Origin: Trichodelitschia bisporula
Lineage: Eukaryota > Ascomycota > Dothideomycetes > Phaeotrichales > Phaeotrichaceae
Length of the DNA: 64,000 nt
Direction of reading: 5' to 3'
Assembly: GCA_010356995.1 (NCBI GenBank)
Contig: ML996687.1
Coordinates: 1,871,776 to 1,935,775 of the forward strand
Shown: piece after piece, positions 1-9,287 of the stretch
How positions within the stretch are numbered: the stretch's first letter is position 1
Layout: each line of letters opens with the position of its first letter
The notes under the pieces: model-generated
Databases searched by the model: none
Told to the model about the DNA's origin: nothing
The model's input: only the letters and a program-made list of their open reading frames with translations
Position numbers and translations under genes: made by a program

Positions 1-688
1 CCGTTTCTGGCCCTTGATCGATTTGGCACGGATGTGATGCGCTACTATCTCATGCATGATGGACGGCTGTCTGATGATTCGGATTACAGTAATCATGCGA
101 TCGGCGAGCGGTACAGGATTGGCTTGCAGCAGGCGCTCGGTAACTTGCTCAGTCGCGTCACCCGGGCTAAAAGGTGGAATGTGCGCGCAGCTGTCGTCTC
201 TGCCTCGAAGAAAGACTGGGAACCGTCTACGGAGGAGGACGTCGTGATGTGGAAACGGCTGTACTACGTCTCGCACGAAGTCTCGCTCGAAATGGAGCGC
301 TTCCGCGTCGCCGCCGGCCTGCGCTCCGTCATGGAACTGATCTACAAGGTACAGACCCCAACCTTTCCCAACAAACACAACTAACCCGCAGACCAACCAA
401 TACATGCAGCACGCGGAGCCATGGAAGTTGCGCTCAGTCGACCAACAGTCCCGCCTTGAAACCATAATCTACATCGCGGCCGAGGCGCTGCGCATCTCCG
501 GCATCCTCCTGCAGCCGTACATGCCCACCAAGGCGCACCAGCTACTCGATATCCTGGGCGTGGAGGCGCACAAGCGGCGCCTGCATGATGCGCGCCCGGG
601 GATGGATGTAGGGTATGGGGGGAGTGGGGTTGTGGATCGGGATGGGGTGGTGGGGACGTTGTTTCCGCCGTTGATTGCGGATGTGTAG
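1..688 (+). CDS. MSM1: Mitochondrial methionyl-tRNA synthetase, C-terminal part (5' end outside window)
   Basis: Two exons are visible, 1-348 and 392-688, joined across a 43-nt GT-AG intron; the first exon is open to the left edge, so the N-terminal catalytic half is missing. The reading begins just before a segment reading DVMRYYLMHDGRLSDDSDYS, which matches the end of the class I catalytic core of MetRS, where the chain leads into the helical anticodon-binding domain. The second exon carries TNQYMQHAEPWKL and a C-terminal ILLQPYMPTKAHQLLDILGV segment typical of the anticodon-binding domain. The enzyme charges tRNA-Met with methionine. The short end, with no added tRNA-binding domain, resembles the mitochondrial (bacterial-type) form; that assignment is inference. 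Family confidence is high. Confidence 0.85.
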
Positions 689-1487
689 ATTGGGCAATTG
701 AGTCATCGCTGCTCTCCTGTGATGCATGGTGTGGTACGTGGGGGTTGATTGTGATGCTCGGTTTGTGCATGCCCCGCATCTACCCTGGCTGTGGAGGCGT
801 AGGAACCCACGTAGCGTGCTGTGCGGCGCGAGGCTGGCTCCGCACGGGGTTGACGGCGCTACACAGCGGGCACGCTGTATTTCTGCGGGAGTGATGTATC
901 CTTTCTGTTGTGAGACGGGGCTGGATTCGGATCAGCCTTGCTGCATCACGGTCCTGCATGTGAGTGCTCCGAAATCGAGCACGAGGCGTGGGGTGCGGGG
1001 TTATTGTTGCGTCGTTCAGAGCAGCCAGAAAGTTTACGGTGCGGGAAGAAAGTCTACGGTGCAGCAAGTCTACAATGCACTAAAAAATGTCTCCAGTGCA
1101 GCAGGAAAGGTCCGCGGTGCAGTAAGGAACGTCAAAATGCCGCACGAAAAAGTCTACAGCACAGCACAGCACCAGAAACGGGCTGTTGTACAGCCAGCCT
1201 TGCGCCGGGTGCCATGGAGGGCGCTGAAAGTGCCCGATATGCTTCTCTACAACTTGAATCGCGGCCTGGAATATGATACTTAAGCCTACAGGCTGCGATA
1301 GTGTACTGCGGATTGGCGGGCAGGCTGCGAGACTTGACTTCTGCTTCCACGCTCCTCCGCCGTTCGCGAATTTATACTTGCCTGCCAGCGCCTTTCGTCT
1401 GCGCTTCGTCGCCTCCCACCTGCCCCCCGTTGCATCCCATCCGCTCTCGTCCTGCGCCGCTGCATACGTTCCCCATCGCTCGGCATC
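689..1487. other. Intergenic region between MSM1 and the Myb-like gene
   Basis: No supported gene. Open frames here are repetitive or overlap each other on both strands. The main structure is a degenerate short tandem repeat at 1028-1172, listed separately. The last 150 bases are pyrimidine-rich and probably form the 5' leader of the next gene. Confidence 0.6.
1028..1172 (+). repeat. Degenerate ~20-nt tandem repeat, about seven units
   Basis: Successive units resemble AAAGTCTACGGTGCAG with 3-6 extra bases (for example near 1029, 1048, 1066, 1086, 1107, 1129 and 1150). Units differ by substitutions and small length changes, and none of the frames through them looks like a conserved protein. 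Confidence 0.7.
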
Positions 1488-2698
1488 ATGACGCCCTGGT
1501 CAGCAGATGACGACCGCTTGGTACGTGCATTCCCGTGTGTGAGACAAGGTGAGGCTCAGGGGTGGGTAGTTCCTGGTGCTGCTGCTCAAGACGCATAACA
1601 TCGTCCCGGATGCGAAGGCTATTGCCGATGCGTGGCGTGAGTTGACTTCTTCCCTGCTTCACTCTTCCACGTCTATATCTCTGGCGCCAAGGTTGGGGAT
1701 AAGGCTGACTGGTCCTCCTAGCCCCTTCCAGAGGTACCCGCACCGCTGAGGCGATCAAGCATCGCATTCGTAACCTCAGGGCTCAGACTAAGGCCGACGA
1801 TGGGGGGGGAGGGGCCTGGCACGCCGAAGGGCACGCCGAAGGGCAAGAAACGGGCCGGAGAAGAAGGATCCAGCGCGCACAAGAGCAAGAAGCGGGCCGG
1901 GGATGAAGGACCCGGTACCCCGAAGCGCACCCCGAAGCACAAGAAGGGGCCATCAGGTGCTCTAGTCTACAAAAGGGAGCTAGAAGCTAAAGTCCAGCGG
2001 ATGTTGAATGGGTGGGTTTGGGGTGAGAGACCGGAGGGGCATGGCGACCATCAGATGTTGTGCAAGATCGAGAGTAATGGCGATGTTGTGTCGAGCTGGA
2101 TTCAAGACGGACCGTATGGGTATTTCGAGGGCGACTATTACACCGAACATGAGGAGGAGCTGCTTAAAGAGAAGGAGAAGGAGAAGGTCGGGGCGCGGTT
2201 GAAGTCAGAGGCGGAGGAGGATGCGGCCGCGCACCGGGTTACGCTGTCTGGGGTCCAGAGTTTGATAAAGAGGGCGGGGCGGACGAGCGGGACATTGCTG
2301 CGCCGGGGAGGCAGTTGCACCAGCGGAAGTATGTGAGTCTTGCGGAGCCGCAGTTGGAGACGGATGATGACATAGAGGACCTCATTCGAGGTGATGGGTT
2401 GGCGGCTCAGGAGCCAGTGGGGCTAGATAAGGGGAAGGCGCCGGTGTATGACGAAGAGGAAGATGAGAGAAAGGAAGATGAGAGAAAGGAAGATGAGAGA
2501 AAGGAAGATGAGAGAAAGGAAGATGAGAGAAAAGAGAAGGTGAAGCTGGATAAGGGGAAGGCGCCGGTGTATGGCGGTGAGGAGGATGAGAGTGATGTGA
2601 GTGATGAGATGAAGCGGGTTGAGTTGGAGAGTCCGCTACAGCGCGTTAGTCGCCGGTTCTTTTGGTCGACTGCTCCAGGGTCGATTAGGGGTCTGTGA
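1488..2698 (+). pseudogene. Myb/SANT-like domain gene with two apparent frameshifts
   Basis: The start MTPWSADDDRL at 1488-1520 is followed by exons 1570-1636 and from 1722. Spliced, they read an N-terminal Myb-like module: FLVLLLKTHNIVPDAKAIAD, then AW, then GTRTAEAIKHRIRNLRAQ. This arrangement is common in small fungal Myb/SANT proteins and suggests DNA binding. After the module the frame breaks at a run of eight G (1802-1809); with one G fewer it would continue into a basic GTPKGTPKGKKRAG region up to about 2200. A second shift near 2200-2240 is needed to enter the frame that runs to the stop at 2698 (YAVWGPEFDKE, later KYVSLAEPQLETDDDIEDLI). The C-terminal part holds five DERKE repeats and two LDKGKAPVY copies. 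It is either a decaying gene or a sequence with indel errors. Confidence 0.6.
2462..2535 (+). repeat. 15-nt minisatellite inside the Myb-like gene
   Basis: Five near-identical copies of GATGAGAGAAAGGAA encode repeated DERKE. Flanking LDKGKAPVY segments are also duplicated, so this tail has grown by local duplication. Confidence 0.9.
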
Positions 2699-2910
2699 AG
2701 GAGCCGGTGTTGATTCTCGGCCTTAGAACTAGTCGTGCTCTTTTCCTGTTTCCGCGGATCTGAATCGTCTTGGATTTTCGGAGTTCTTGCTCTGGTCGAC
2801 TTCACGTCAGAATAACATGCGTTGCGATGCGATCCTATGAGTTCTGTTAATTTACATCTCAGTTACATCCCAACTCCATGCCATGCTCTAAACCCCCCAA
2901 ATCCAAAACC

Positions 2911-4572
2911 CTATGCCTTGCCCTTCCCCTTAGGCTCGCGCCGCCTTTCCCAAACCTGCAAATAACTCTCCTTTGTACTCAGTGTCTCGGCCACCGCCTT
3001 CTCGACAAACAAATCCTGCACCTCAACCCACTCATCCCGACTCTTATCCCTCAACTGCACCCGCCACACCTTGCGCTCCGCCTCGCCCTCCACACTATCA
3101 TCCCTTATCCGCACCGCCTCGTGGATAATGTTCGCCACGAGATCATAGTAAATCGGCTCGCCGGGCGGATGCAGCGCCGGGTTGGGCACGACGTACGGGC
3201 CCATGTCCAGCCCTCGTGGAGAGAAGGTCACGATGGTGGGGTTACGTTCGGAGACGAATTTGTTTTGGCTGAAGCGCTTGACGTGGAAGAGGAGGAAAGG
3301 GGGGAGGGGGTGCAGGAGGCGGTAGCGTCGGCGGTAGTTTAGCCGTTCTTGTGCGTGTAGCCCGTCGTACTTGTTCAAGATGCCATTGAGTCCTGCCAGC
3401 GGCACTTGTGGGATGATGTTGCGCTCCAAGGCGTCTTGGAAGAGTGGCGCGGGGGGCAGATCCAGTGTGAGGATGAGGAAGCGGCTGCGCTCCGTGTTCA
3501 CGGCTGCGTCTTCGAAACGCAGGCGGTCGCCGGCGTCGGCTCGGGCAGTGATCAACTGCGACTCGACCTGCAAGCTGCCCTGGAAGACTTTCTGGATGAT
3601 GCTGGAGCCGGGTTTGGACTTGGAGCCGCCGAGGGCAAGGTGTAGGTGATTGAGGAAAAAGGAGAGGAAGTCGACGGGGTCGGACTGGTCGGTGAGGGTA
3701 TAGCGCTTGTTAGACTTGAGGGCAATTTCTTGCAAGAGCTCATGCGGCGACACATGCGACTTGAAGGCGCGCGGATTCCACATCTTGCGCACGAGGATGC
3801 CGAAGCGCTGCGCGATCTGCGGTCGCACCGTCAGGTCCTCGAGCATGAAGTAATTCCGCAGCGGCACGACGTGCGCAAGCGCGTGCATCACCACATTGAA
3901 GTAGTCGTTCGCCTTGATGTTGTTCATGCCCACGAAGCCAGGCGTGTACTTGCGGCCTTGCAGGTCCCATGCCGTACGCTGCTCGCGGTCGAGCCGCAGG
4001 ACTTCGTTCTTGGGTAGCCGTGGGTCGACCACGAACTTGATATCGTCGAGCGACTTGCTCTTCACTTCGTACCCTTCCGGCAGCACATACACCTGCTTGC
4101 TCGACATGTTGATGTAGACGTGATGCCCCTCGTCGAGCGCGTGAAAATAGGCCTGCGACTTGGGCCCGCGGCCTTGATAGTACTTGCCGCACACGAGGCA
4201 GGCGTAGACGTTGATGTTGGACAGGGTGACGGAGCAGAGCTTCTCGAAGTCGAAATCGAGCACGCTGCGGTCGATAGTGTCCAGGTAGAGGTCCGCATAG
4301 CCCTCCGTGGGCGCAGTTTGCCGCACAGTAGCTGGTGCTTCTTCGTCGTCATCGACGTCTTCTGTCGCGCCGGCCTCTTCTAGCTCCTCATGCTCTGCTG
4401 CATCTGCGCCTGCAATGTCTATTTTCTCTTGGTCCTGTTTTCGCGGGGACATCAAGTGGTGGATGCCGTTGGTGACTGTCTTCACTTCCGGTTCATCATC
4501 GACGCGGGCTCGTTTTGAGGCTGGTGCTGGTGAGCCGACCTCGAGGGGTTCGGTGGCGGGGCGCTTCGACAT
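2911..4572 (-). CDS. SAD1: SAD1/USP39-like U4/U6.U5 tri-snRNP assembly factor (inactive ubiquitin hydrolase fold)
   Basis: One exon, 553 aa. The start MSKRPATEPLEVGSPAPASK at 4572 is chosen because upstream residues in the same frame look like untranslated leader. A low-complexity acidic N-terminus (to about residue 95) is followed by a UBP-type zinc finger (YACLVCGKYYQGRGPKSQAY, then HALDEGHHVYI) and a ubiquitin-hydrolase fold beginning GFVGMNNIKANDYFN. In active USPs the position in this box is a catalytic cysteine within GLxNxGNxC(F/Y); here, as known for USP39/Sad1, the cysteine is absent. The protein is expected to act in the nucleus as a scaffold in tri-snRNP assembly and pre-mRNA splicing. 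It lies head to head with CCT2 over 244 bp. Length fits the family. Identification is confident. Confidence 0.93.
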   Translation of the reverse strand: MSKRPATEPLEVGSPAPASKRARVDDEPEVKTVTNGIHHLMSPRKQDQEKIDIAGADAAEHEELEEAGATEDVDDDEEAPATVRQTAPTEGYADLYLDTIDRSVLDFDFEKLCSVTLSNINVYACLVCGKYYQGRGPKSQAYFHALDEGHHVYINMSSKQVYVLPEGYEVKSKSLDDIKFVVDPRLPKNEVLRLDREQRTAWDLQGRKYTPGFVGMNNIKANDYFNVVMHALAHVVPLRNYFMLEDLTVRPQIAQRFGILVRKMWNPRAFKSHVSPHELLQEIALKSNKRYTLTDQSDPVDFLSFFLNHLHLALGGSKSKPGSSIIQKVFQGSLQVESQLITARADAGDRLRFEDAAVNTERSRFLILTLDLPPAPLFQDALERNIIPQVPLAGLNGILNKYDGLHAQERLNYRRRYRLLHPLPPFLLFHVKRFSQNKFVSERNPTIVTFSPRGLDMGPYVVPNPALHPPGEPIYYDLVANIIHEAVRIRDDSVEGEAERKVWRVQLRDKSRDEWVEVQDLFVEKAVAETLSTKESYLQVWERRREPKGKGKA

Positions 4573-4816
4573 GGTTGCGAGGATGAGATTGTAGATGTGA
4601 GGATGGGTTCGATATGTAGTGCTGGTGAGGTTAATGGGAGTTGGGGCGGCGCCGTGTAAATGTCTTGAAGTGGTGATGTTGCTCAGGTTGCTCTGGATGC
4701 ACCCCGGTCGAAAAGTCGCGTCCACCAAGGAAGACCCGTGCGCTTGACCCATCGACATCTTCAACCTCACACCCCACCAACCCCACGAAACTTGCCCCTC
4801 ATTCCAACACGCAAAA
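4573..4816. promoter_or_regulatory. Bidirectional promoter region between SAD1 and CCT2
   Basis: The two start codons are 244 bp apart and point away from each other, so this short gap must hold both promoters and leaders. No TATA box or named factor site can be assigned with confidence. Confidence 0.55.
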
Positions 4817-6555
4817 ATGGTGCGCAGCGTCCGATATTTTGCTAGATAACACAGCTAACAGCTACAGGCCTACAACAACCCCACGCAGATTTTTGCCGAA
4901 GACGTCACAGAGGAAAAGGGCGAAAATGCGCGGTTGTCCGCCTTCGTCGGCGCTATCGCCGTCGGTGACCTGGTGAAGAGTACGCTGGGACCCAAGGGCA
5001 TGGACAAGATATTACAGTCTGCGTATGCATCGGCTAATACTTGGTCATTTTTGCTAAGCTAACCTGACTCTAAGCTCCACCGGCGAGATCATGGTCACCA
5101 ACGACGGTGCCACTATCCTGAAGTCCATCGCGCTCGACAACGCTGCGGCGAAGGTGCTTGTCAACATCTCCAAGGTTCAGGATGATGAGGTGGGCGACGG
5201 CACGACGAGCGTAACTGTGCTGGCAGCCGAGCTGCTCCGTGAGGCCGAGCACTTGGTGAACCAGAAGATCCACCCGCAGACTATCATCGAGGGCTACAGA
5301 ATAGCCTCTGCGGCGGCGCTGGAGGCGCTAGACAACATCGCCGTCGACAACAGCGGTAACACCGAGGCCTTCCGCAAGGATCTGGTCTCCATCGCCCGCA
5401 CGACTCTTAGCTCCAAGGTGCTCTCACAGGACAAGATTCACTTCGCCGAGATGGCCACGGACGCCGTGCTGCGCATGAAGGGCTCAACGGACCTGACGCA
5501 CATTCAGATCATCAAGAAGGCGGGTGGCAAGCTCAAGGACTCGTACCTGGACGAGGGCTTCATTCTGGACAAGTCTTTCGGCGTTAACCAGCCGAAGCGG
5601 GTGGAGAATGCCAAGATTCTCATCGCCAACACGGCCATGGACACGGACAAGATCAAAATCTTCGGCGCACGTGTGCGTGTCGACAGCACGGGCAAGCTTG
5701 CGGACCTCGAAAAGGCGGAGCGTGAGAAGATGCGGCAGAAGGTGGAGCGTATCAAGGCGCACGGTATCAACTGCTTCGTCAACCGCCAGCTCATCTACAA
5801 CTGGCCGGAGCAGCTCTTCGCCGACGTCGGCATCTGCTCCATCGAGCACGCTGACTTCGACGGCGTGGAGCGGCTGGCCCTGGTGACCGGCGGCGAGATC
5901 ACGTCGACCTTTGATCACCCAGAGTCCGTCAAGGTCGGACACTGCGATCTGATTGAGGAGGTGATCATCGGTGAAGACACGCTGATCCGCTTCTCGGGTG
6001 TCGCGGCAGGTCGCGCTTGCACGATTGTGCTGCGCGGCGCAACCGAGCAGCTGCTGGACGAGGCGGAGCGGTCGCTGCACGATGCACTGGCGGTGCTCTC
6101 GCAGACGGTCAAGGAGCCGCGCACGACGCTCGGCGGTGGCTGCGCCGAAATGAACATGGCGAAGGCCGTCGACCAGGCGGGCCAGAACGTGGCGGGCAAG
6201 AAGGCGTTGGCGGTGGAGGCGTTCAGCAAGGCCCTTCGGCAGCTGCCTACTATTCTGGCGGACAACGCTGGGTTCGACAGCAGTGAACTGGTCAGCCGCC
6301 TGCGCAAGGCGATTTACTCGGGCATGACGAACAGTGGTTTGGATTTGCTTACCCCTGGTGGTGGAGTGGTGGATATGCGCGAGCTGGGTATTGTGGAGAG
6401 TTATAAGCTTAAGCGCGCGGTGGTGAGCTCGGCGAGCGAGGCGGCGGAGGTGAGTTTCTGCGATCTTGATAGTGGATAGGGGCTAATGTGCACAGTTGCT
6501 GCTGCGGGTGGATAATATCATTCGGAGCGCGCCGCGGAGGCGCGATCGGATGTGA
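4817..6555 (+). CDS. CCT2: T-complex protein 1 subunit beta (CCT2 chaperonin)
   Basis: Four exons: 4817-4819, 4868-5022, 5075-6449 and 6496-6555, giving 530 aa, the usual length. The first exon is only the ATG; splicing joins it to [20 protein letters not shown]. Group II chaperonin signatures are present: [24 protein letters not shown], the nucleotide-binding GDGTTSV and [15 protein letters not shown]. The last intron is placed because reading through gives SFCDLDSG and a stop, whereas splicing restores [20 protein letters not shown]. The product is one of eight subunits of the cytosolic TRiC/CCT ring that folds actin, tubulin and other clients using ATP. Splice sites follow GT-AG and keep frame throughout. 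Confidence 0.96.
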
Positions 6556-7022
6556 AGGGGGTGGTTTGCGTGGAGGTTGGCTACAGTGATGTATTCGACG
6601 AAATGAACGAAAAGATGGTAGCTCATGTTGGGTTGATGCTTATAGACTGGCGGGTGTGGTGGCGTCGTTCCAATTGAGCGGTTGGTGTTCTGAATGGCAT
6701 CTTGATGCTTCTAGTACCGCGCAGCGAATGGTCTCATGGCTTACCATTGTTGAAAGCCGATCTGAACCACTAGCATCTTCCTCTCGCCGTCTAGGCTTTT
6801 CCACCCGCCATGACGATACCTACAATGACTATGTCAACAGCAAAACCTTCCACCTCGGCAGTTCATCCTCAACTATCGCGTGGTTTGAAAACGCACTCCA
6901 GCAACTAACCCCTTCATTACACCCGTTTACCAATTTCCTCCAGCAAACAAATCCGCCCCTTTCACCCATCACAAGCATCACAAATTCCACCAAGAGTTAC
7001 TACCAGCCTCTTCTGTTCAAAC
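6556..7022. other. Intergenic region downstream of CCT2
   Basis: No supported gene. An open stretch at 6656-7033 is low-complexity and Ser/Thr/Pro-rich, and more likely represents the leader of the small membrane-protein candidate starting at 7023. Confidence 0.5.
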
Positions 7023-7718
7023 ATGGCGTTTGAGCAACCGCGTCAGCGCCTCAAACTTCGCACAATCTACGTTATCTTTCTCCTACTTCTACCGGCGATC
7101 CGCATGGGGATCTTGAAGTGGCTGGTCGACCATGACATATATCTCATTGATATAGTCATGCTGCTCCTCTGGTACAGTTATCAGGCCCATGATGCGGCCG
7201 TGAGGGGGGGTTAGGGAGTTGTGGTGCATATGTATGAGTATGTTGTTTGCTGACCGGGCTAGTTAAACTCCCGTATCCTGAGTAAATGCCCTTTCCGTAC
7301 CCCGTGTGGATCGCTGGATACGATGCCATCTGTTGGATTTACCGTGGTATCTTGGGGAGATTGTCCCCTGCTCTGCTGGTTCGTCTGGCAGGTTTGGAAC
7401 CCAGGATGCGACATCGTTCGGGAGATGGTGTGGTTTATGTGTGCTAAGGCTAATCTTGACCAGATTTCCATTCTTACCCCTAAGCCAGCAAGTCGGACGC
7501 GGAAAAGCGCTCCAGCCACCTCAGATGCAGCCGGGGATGATAGACCCGTAGGGAATGGGTGGAGGGATGTCTCCAGGGATGATGTCTCGTCCGATGCTGC
7601 CAAAAGGCATGGCTCTCATGGATCAGCGTCAAATTCTGCCCAACATGTTCAAACAGCGCTAGCGCAATGTCGTTGGACGACTCACGTGTTGAGAGAGGGT
7701 TATATGATGTGTTCCTGA
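7023..7718 (+). CDS. Orphan candidate membrane protein, two exons
   Basis: Proposed exons 7023-7199 and 7263-7718 (210 aa), joined by a 63-nt intron with a GTGAGG donor, a CTGAC branch-like site and a CTAG acceptor; splicing keeps phase 0. The first exon encodes a basic N-terminus and one or two hydrophobic segments (TIYVIFLLLLPAIRMGILKW and YLIDIVMLLLWYSY). The second encodes a hydrophobic Trp/Cys-rich stretch (GDCPLLCWFVWQVW) followed by a polar tail rich in Ser, Asp and Arg. I recognise no family. The hydrophobic start and clean splice signals favour a real gene, but the tail looks like chance open sequence, and a further intron near 7430-7465 is possible. Confidence 0.35.
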
Positions 7719-8628
7719 GAGTGCTTGTCATGAGGCTTAGTGCGTACTAACTGTCATAGGCAATTTGGTTCCGGTAGCAGATATCGTAAAACCTCGAATC
7801 AACATCAGCCTATCCGCGACGTTAACCTCACGATTGACTGTCTTGTGAATTCCCAAAACCACCCATATCAGATCAAGTATGACCAAGTCGCTATACTCGC
7901 CCATCCATCCCCCATCATCACCCTTCCCCTTCCCCATTCCCTTCCCCTTCTCCACACTCCCGCCTCCCACAAATCCCACCTCCAAACCCCACGCCGAAAT
8001 CCGTATTTGCATCATAACTAACCCAGACCCCATCCTCAGCATCCCAGCCGGCGCGGCAACGGGAACGGCAGCAACGTCCTCAACCCCTAACTGGTACCAT
8101 AAGCACTTTACATCACCAGCGGACACTGCGTCTATGTCTTCATCTGGTGGTATCCCTCGCTGACTTGTTTTGCCTTTCTGATCTGCGTTCTAGTCCGCGG
8201 TATTGTGGTTCGGTGAGTGACATACTGAGGGGCCGGAGATCCGAGTTTGTCGCGGTACGCGGCCTAGTTACAGATGACGGCTTCACCACGTGCGGCCGCG
8301 TCAACCTTTACGTTACCTGTCAGGTGTTGCTTGCACATAGACAGTTGAAAATGCCTTTCTCTGGGACTTTACTCTTTAGGTCATCTTTGCTCGTCCGCAC
8401 GCTTCGTCCACAGGCCCAACGTCCGCAGACTTCAACACAGACTTCAAGCGAAAGGTTGGCTTTCCTTGCAAACACTTGTGCTCTTCCTCTGTGATTTACT
8501 CTTCGGCTGGTATTGCTTGTCCTCGGACGTAAACAGACATTGACGGCCATGCTTGTTGACTCTTCTTGCTGACACTTTCGTCTGTTGTCGGGGCCTTGCC
8601 CTTTGGCTAACGCTTCTTGTGCCCAGAT

Positions 8629-8700
8629 ATCGTGTTCAACATCGTGCTTGACATCGTGCTTGACATCGTGCTTCACATCGTGCTCAGAGATCGTGCTCAG
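8629..8700 (+). repeat. 12-nt tandem repeat, about six copies
   Basis: Copies of ATCGTGCTTGAC with minor changes follow one another. On the opposite strand this would read repeated HDVK, but there is no other sign of a protein there. Confidence 0.85.
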
Positions 8701-9152
8701 CCTTAACCACATCCACCTCCACGTTAGGTTAGTTGACCCTCTTCCCAAACACCATTAACCCTCCTCAGCCGCTTACTCTTGAGCCAGCCCACCCCTCATA
8801 CCCGCACTCCCACGAAGCATCATGGACACTGGAGACATGATAACGCTCCTGCTCACCGCGACCCTCGTCATCGTAGAATATACCATTCTTCGGGGTATCC
8901 CTCGCGGGCTGGTGTGGTAGTCGACCTTATAGGAGTGCTGGTGAGTGGCCTGTGTGTCTGCGGGCTAGGCTAATAGGCACAGTGCTCGAGTAAGGTGTTG
9001 ACATGATGCCGGGCGAGACGTCTGCGACATGGACGGGACCTGGCTGATCAGGCGGACGGTCTGAGATTTTGAATATTACATTCCTTGAAGGCGTTTGGGT
9101 AAGGGTATTGGGTTCGGGTTGGGTGCTATGTGCTTCGCTGCCAGGACATGTT

Positions 9153-9245
9153 CCATTACCAGCTTGAAGCATACTTTCTTTTCCATGTTCCGTGATGTGA
9201 TATACCGATGTGCCCCTAACATGCCATGAAGCAAAATGCGTATAC
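9153..9245 (-). repeat. Dispersed repeat, copy A (inverted relative to copy B at 13825-13925)
   Basis: Read on the minus strand, this segment contains CTTCATGGCATG, then TATCACATCACGGAACATGG and GCTTCAAGC. The same order of blocks recurs on the plus strand near 13.85 kb, with roughly three quarters of bases shared by eye. It lies just beyond the 3' end of the dehydratase gene. Confidence 0.55.
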
Positions 9246-9287
9246 GTCCCTCTATTGTTACCTTCGTCACGATAAACCTCGCATCCC

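Larger units (their letters stand above)
7719..9287. other. Gene-poor region with possible short membrane ORFs
   Basis: No gene is firmly supported. Hydrophobic reading exists at 8103-8213 (contains VYVFIWWYPSLTCFAFLICV, without an upstream ATG in frame). A 32-codon ORF lies at 8822-8920 (MDTGDMITLLLTATLVIVEY); an intron starting at the GTGTGG of its end and closing at the CACAG near 8982 would alter its C-terminus. A 12-nt tandem repeat is at 8629-8700, and one arm of a dispersed repeat is at 9153-9240. Confidence 0.4.

Noticed and set aside
1028-1172. Regular short repeats considered as a CRISPR-like array
   Set aside because: Units are directly abutting and degenerate, without unique spacers, and the genome is eukaryotic.
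5484-6080. Long minus-strand frame inside CCT2
   Set aside because: Shadow of the highly GC-biased CCT2 coding strand.
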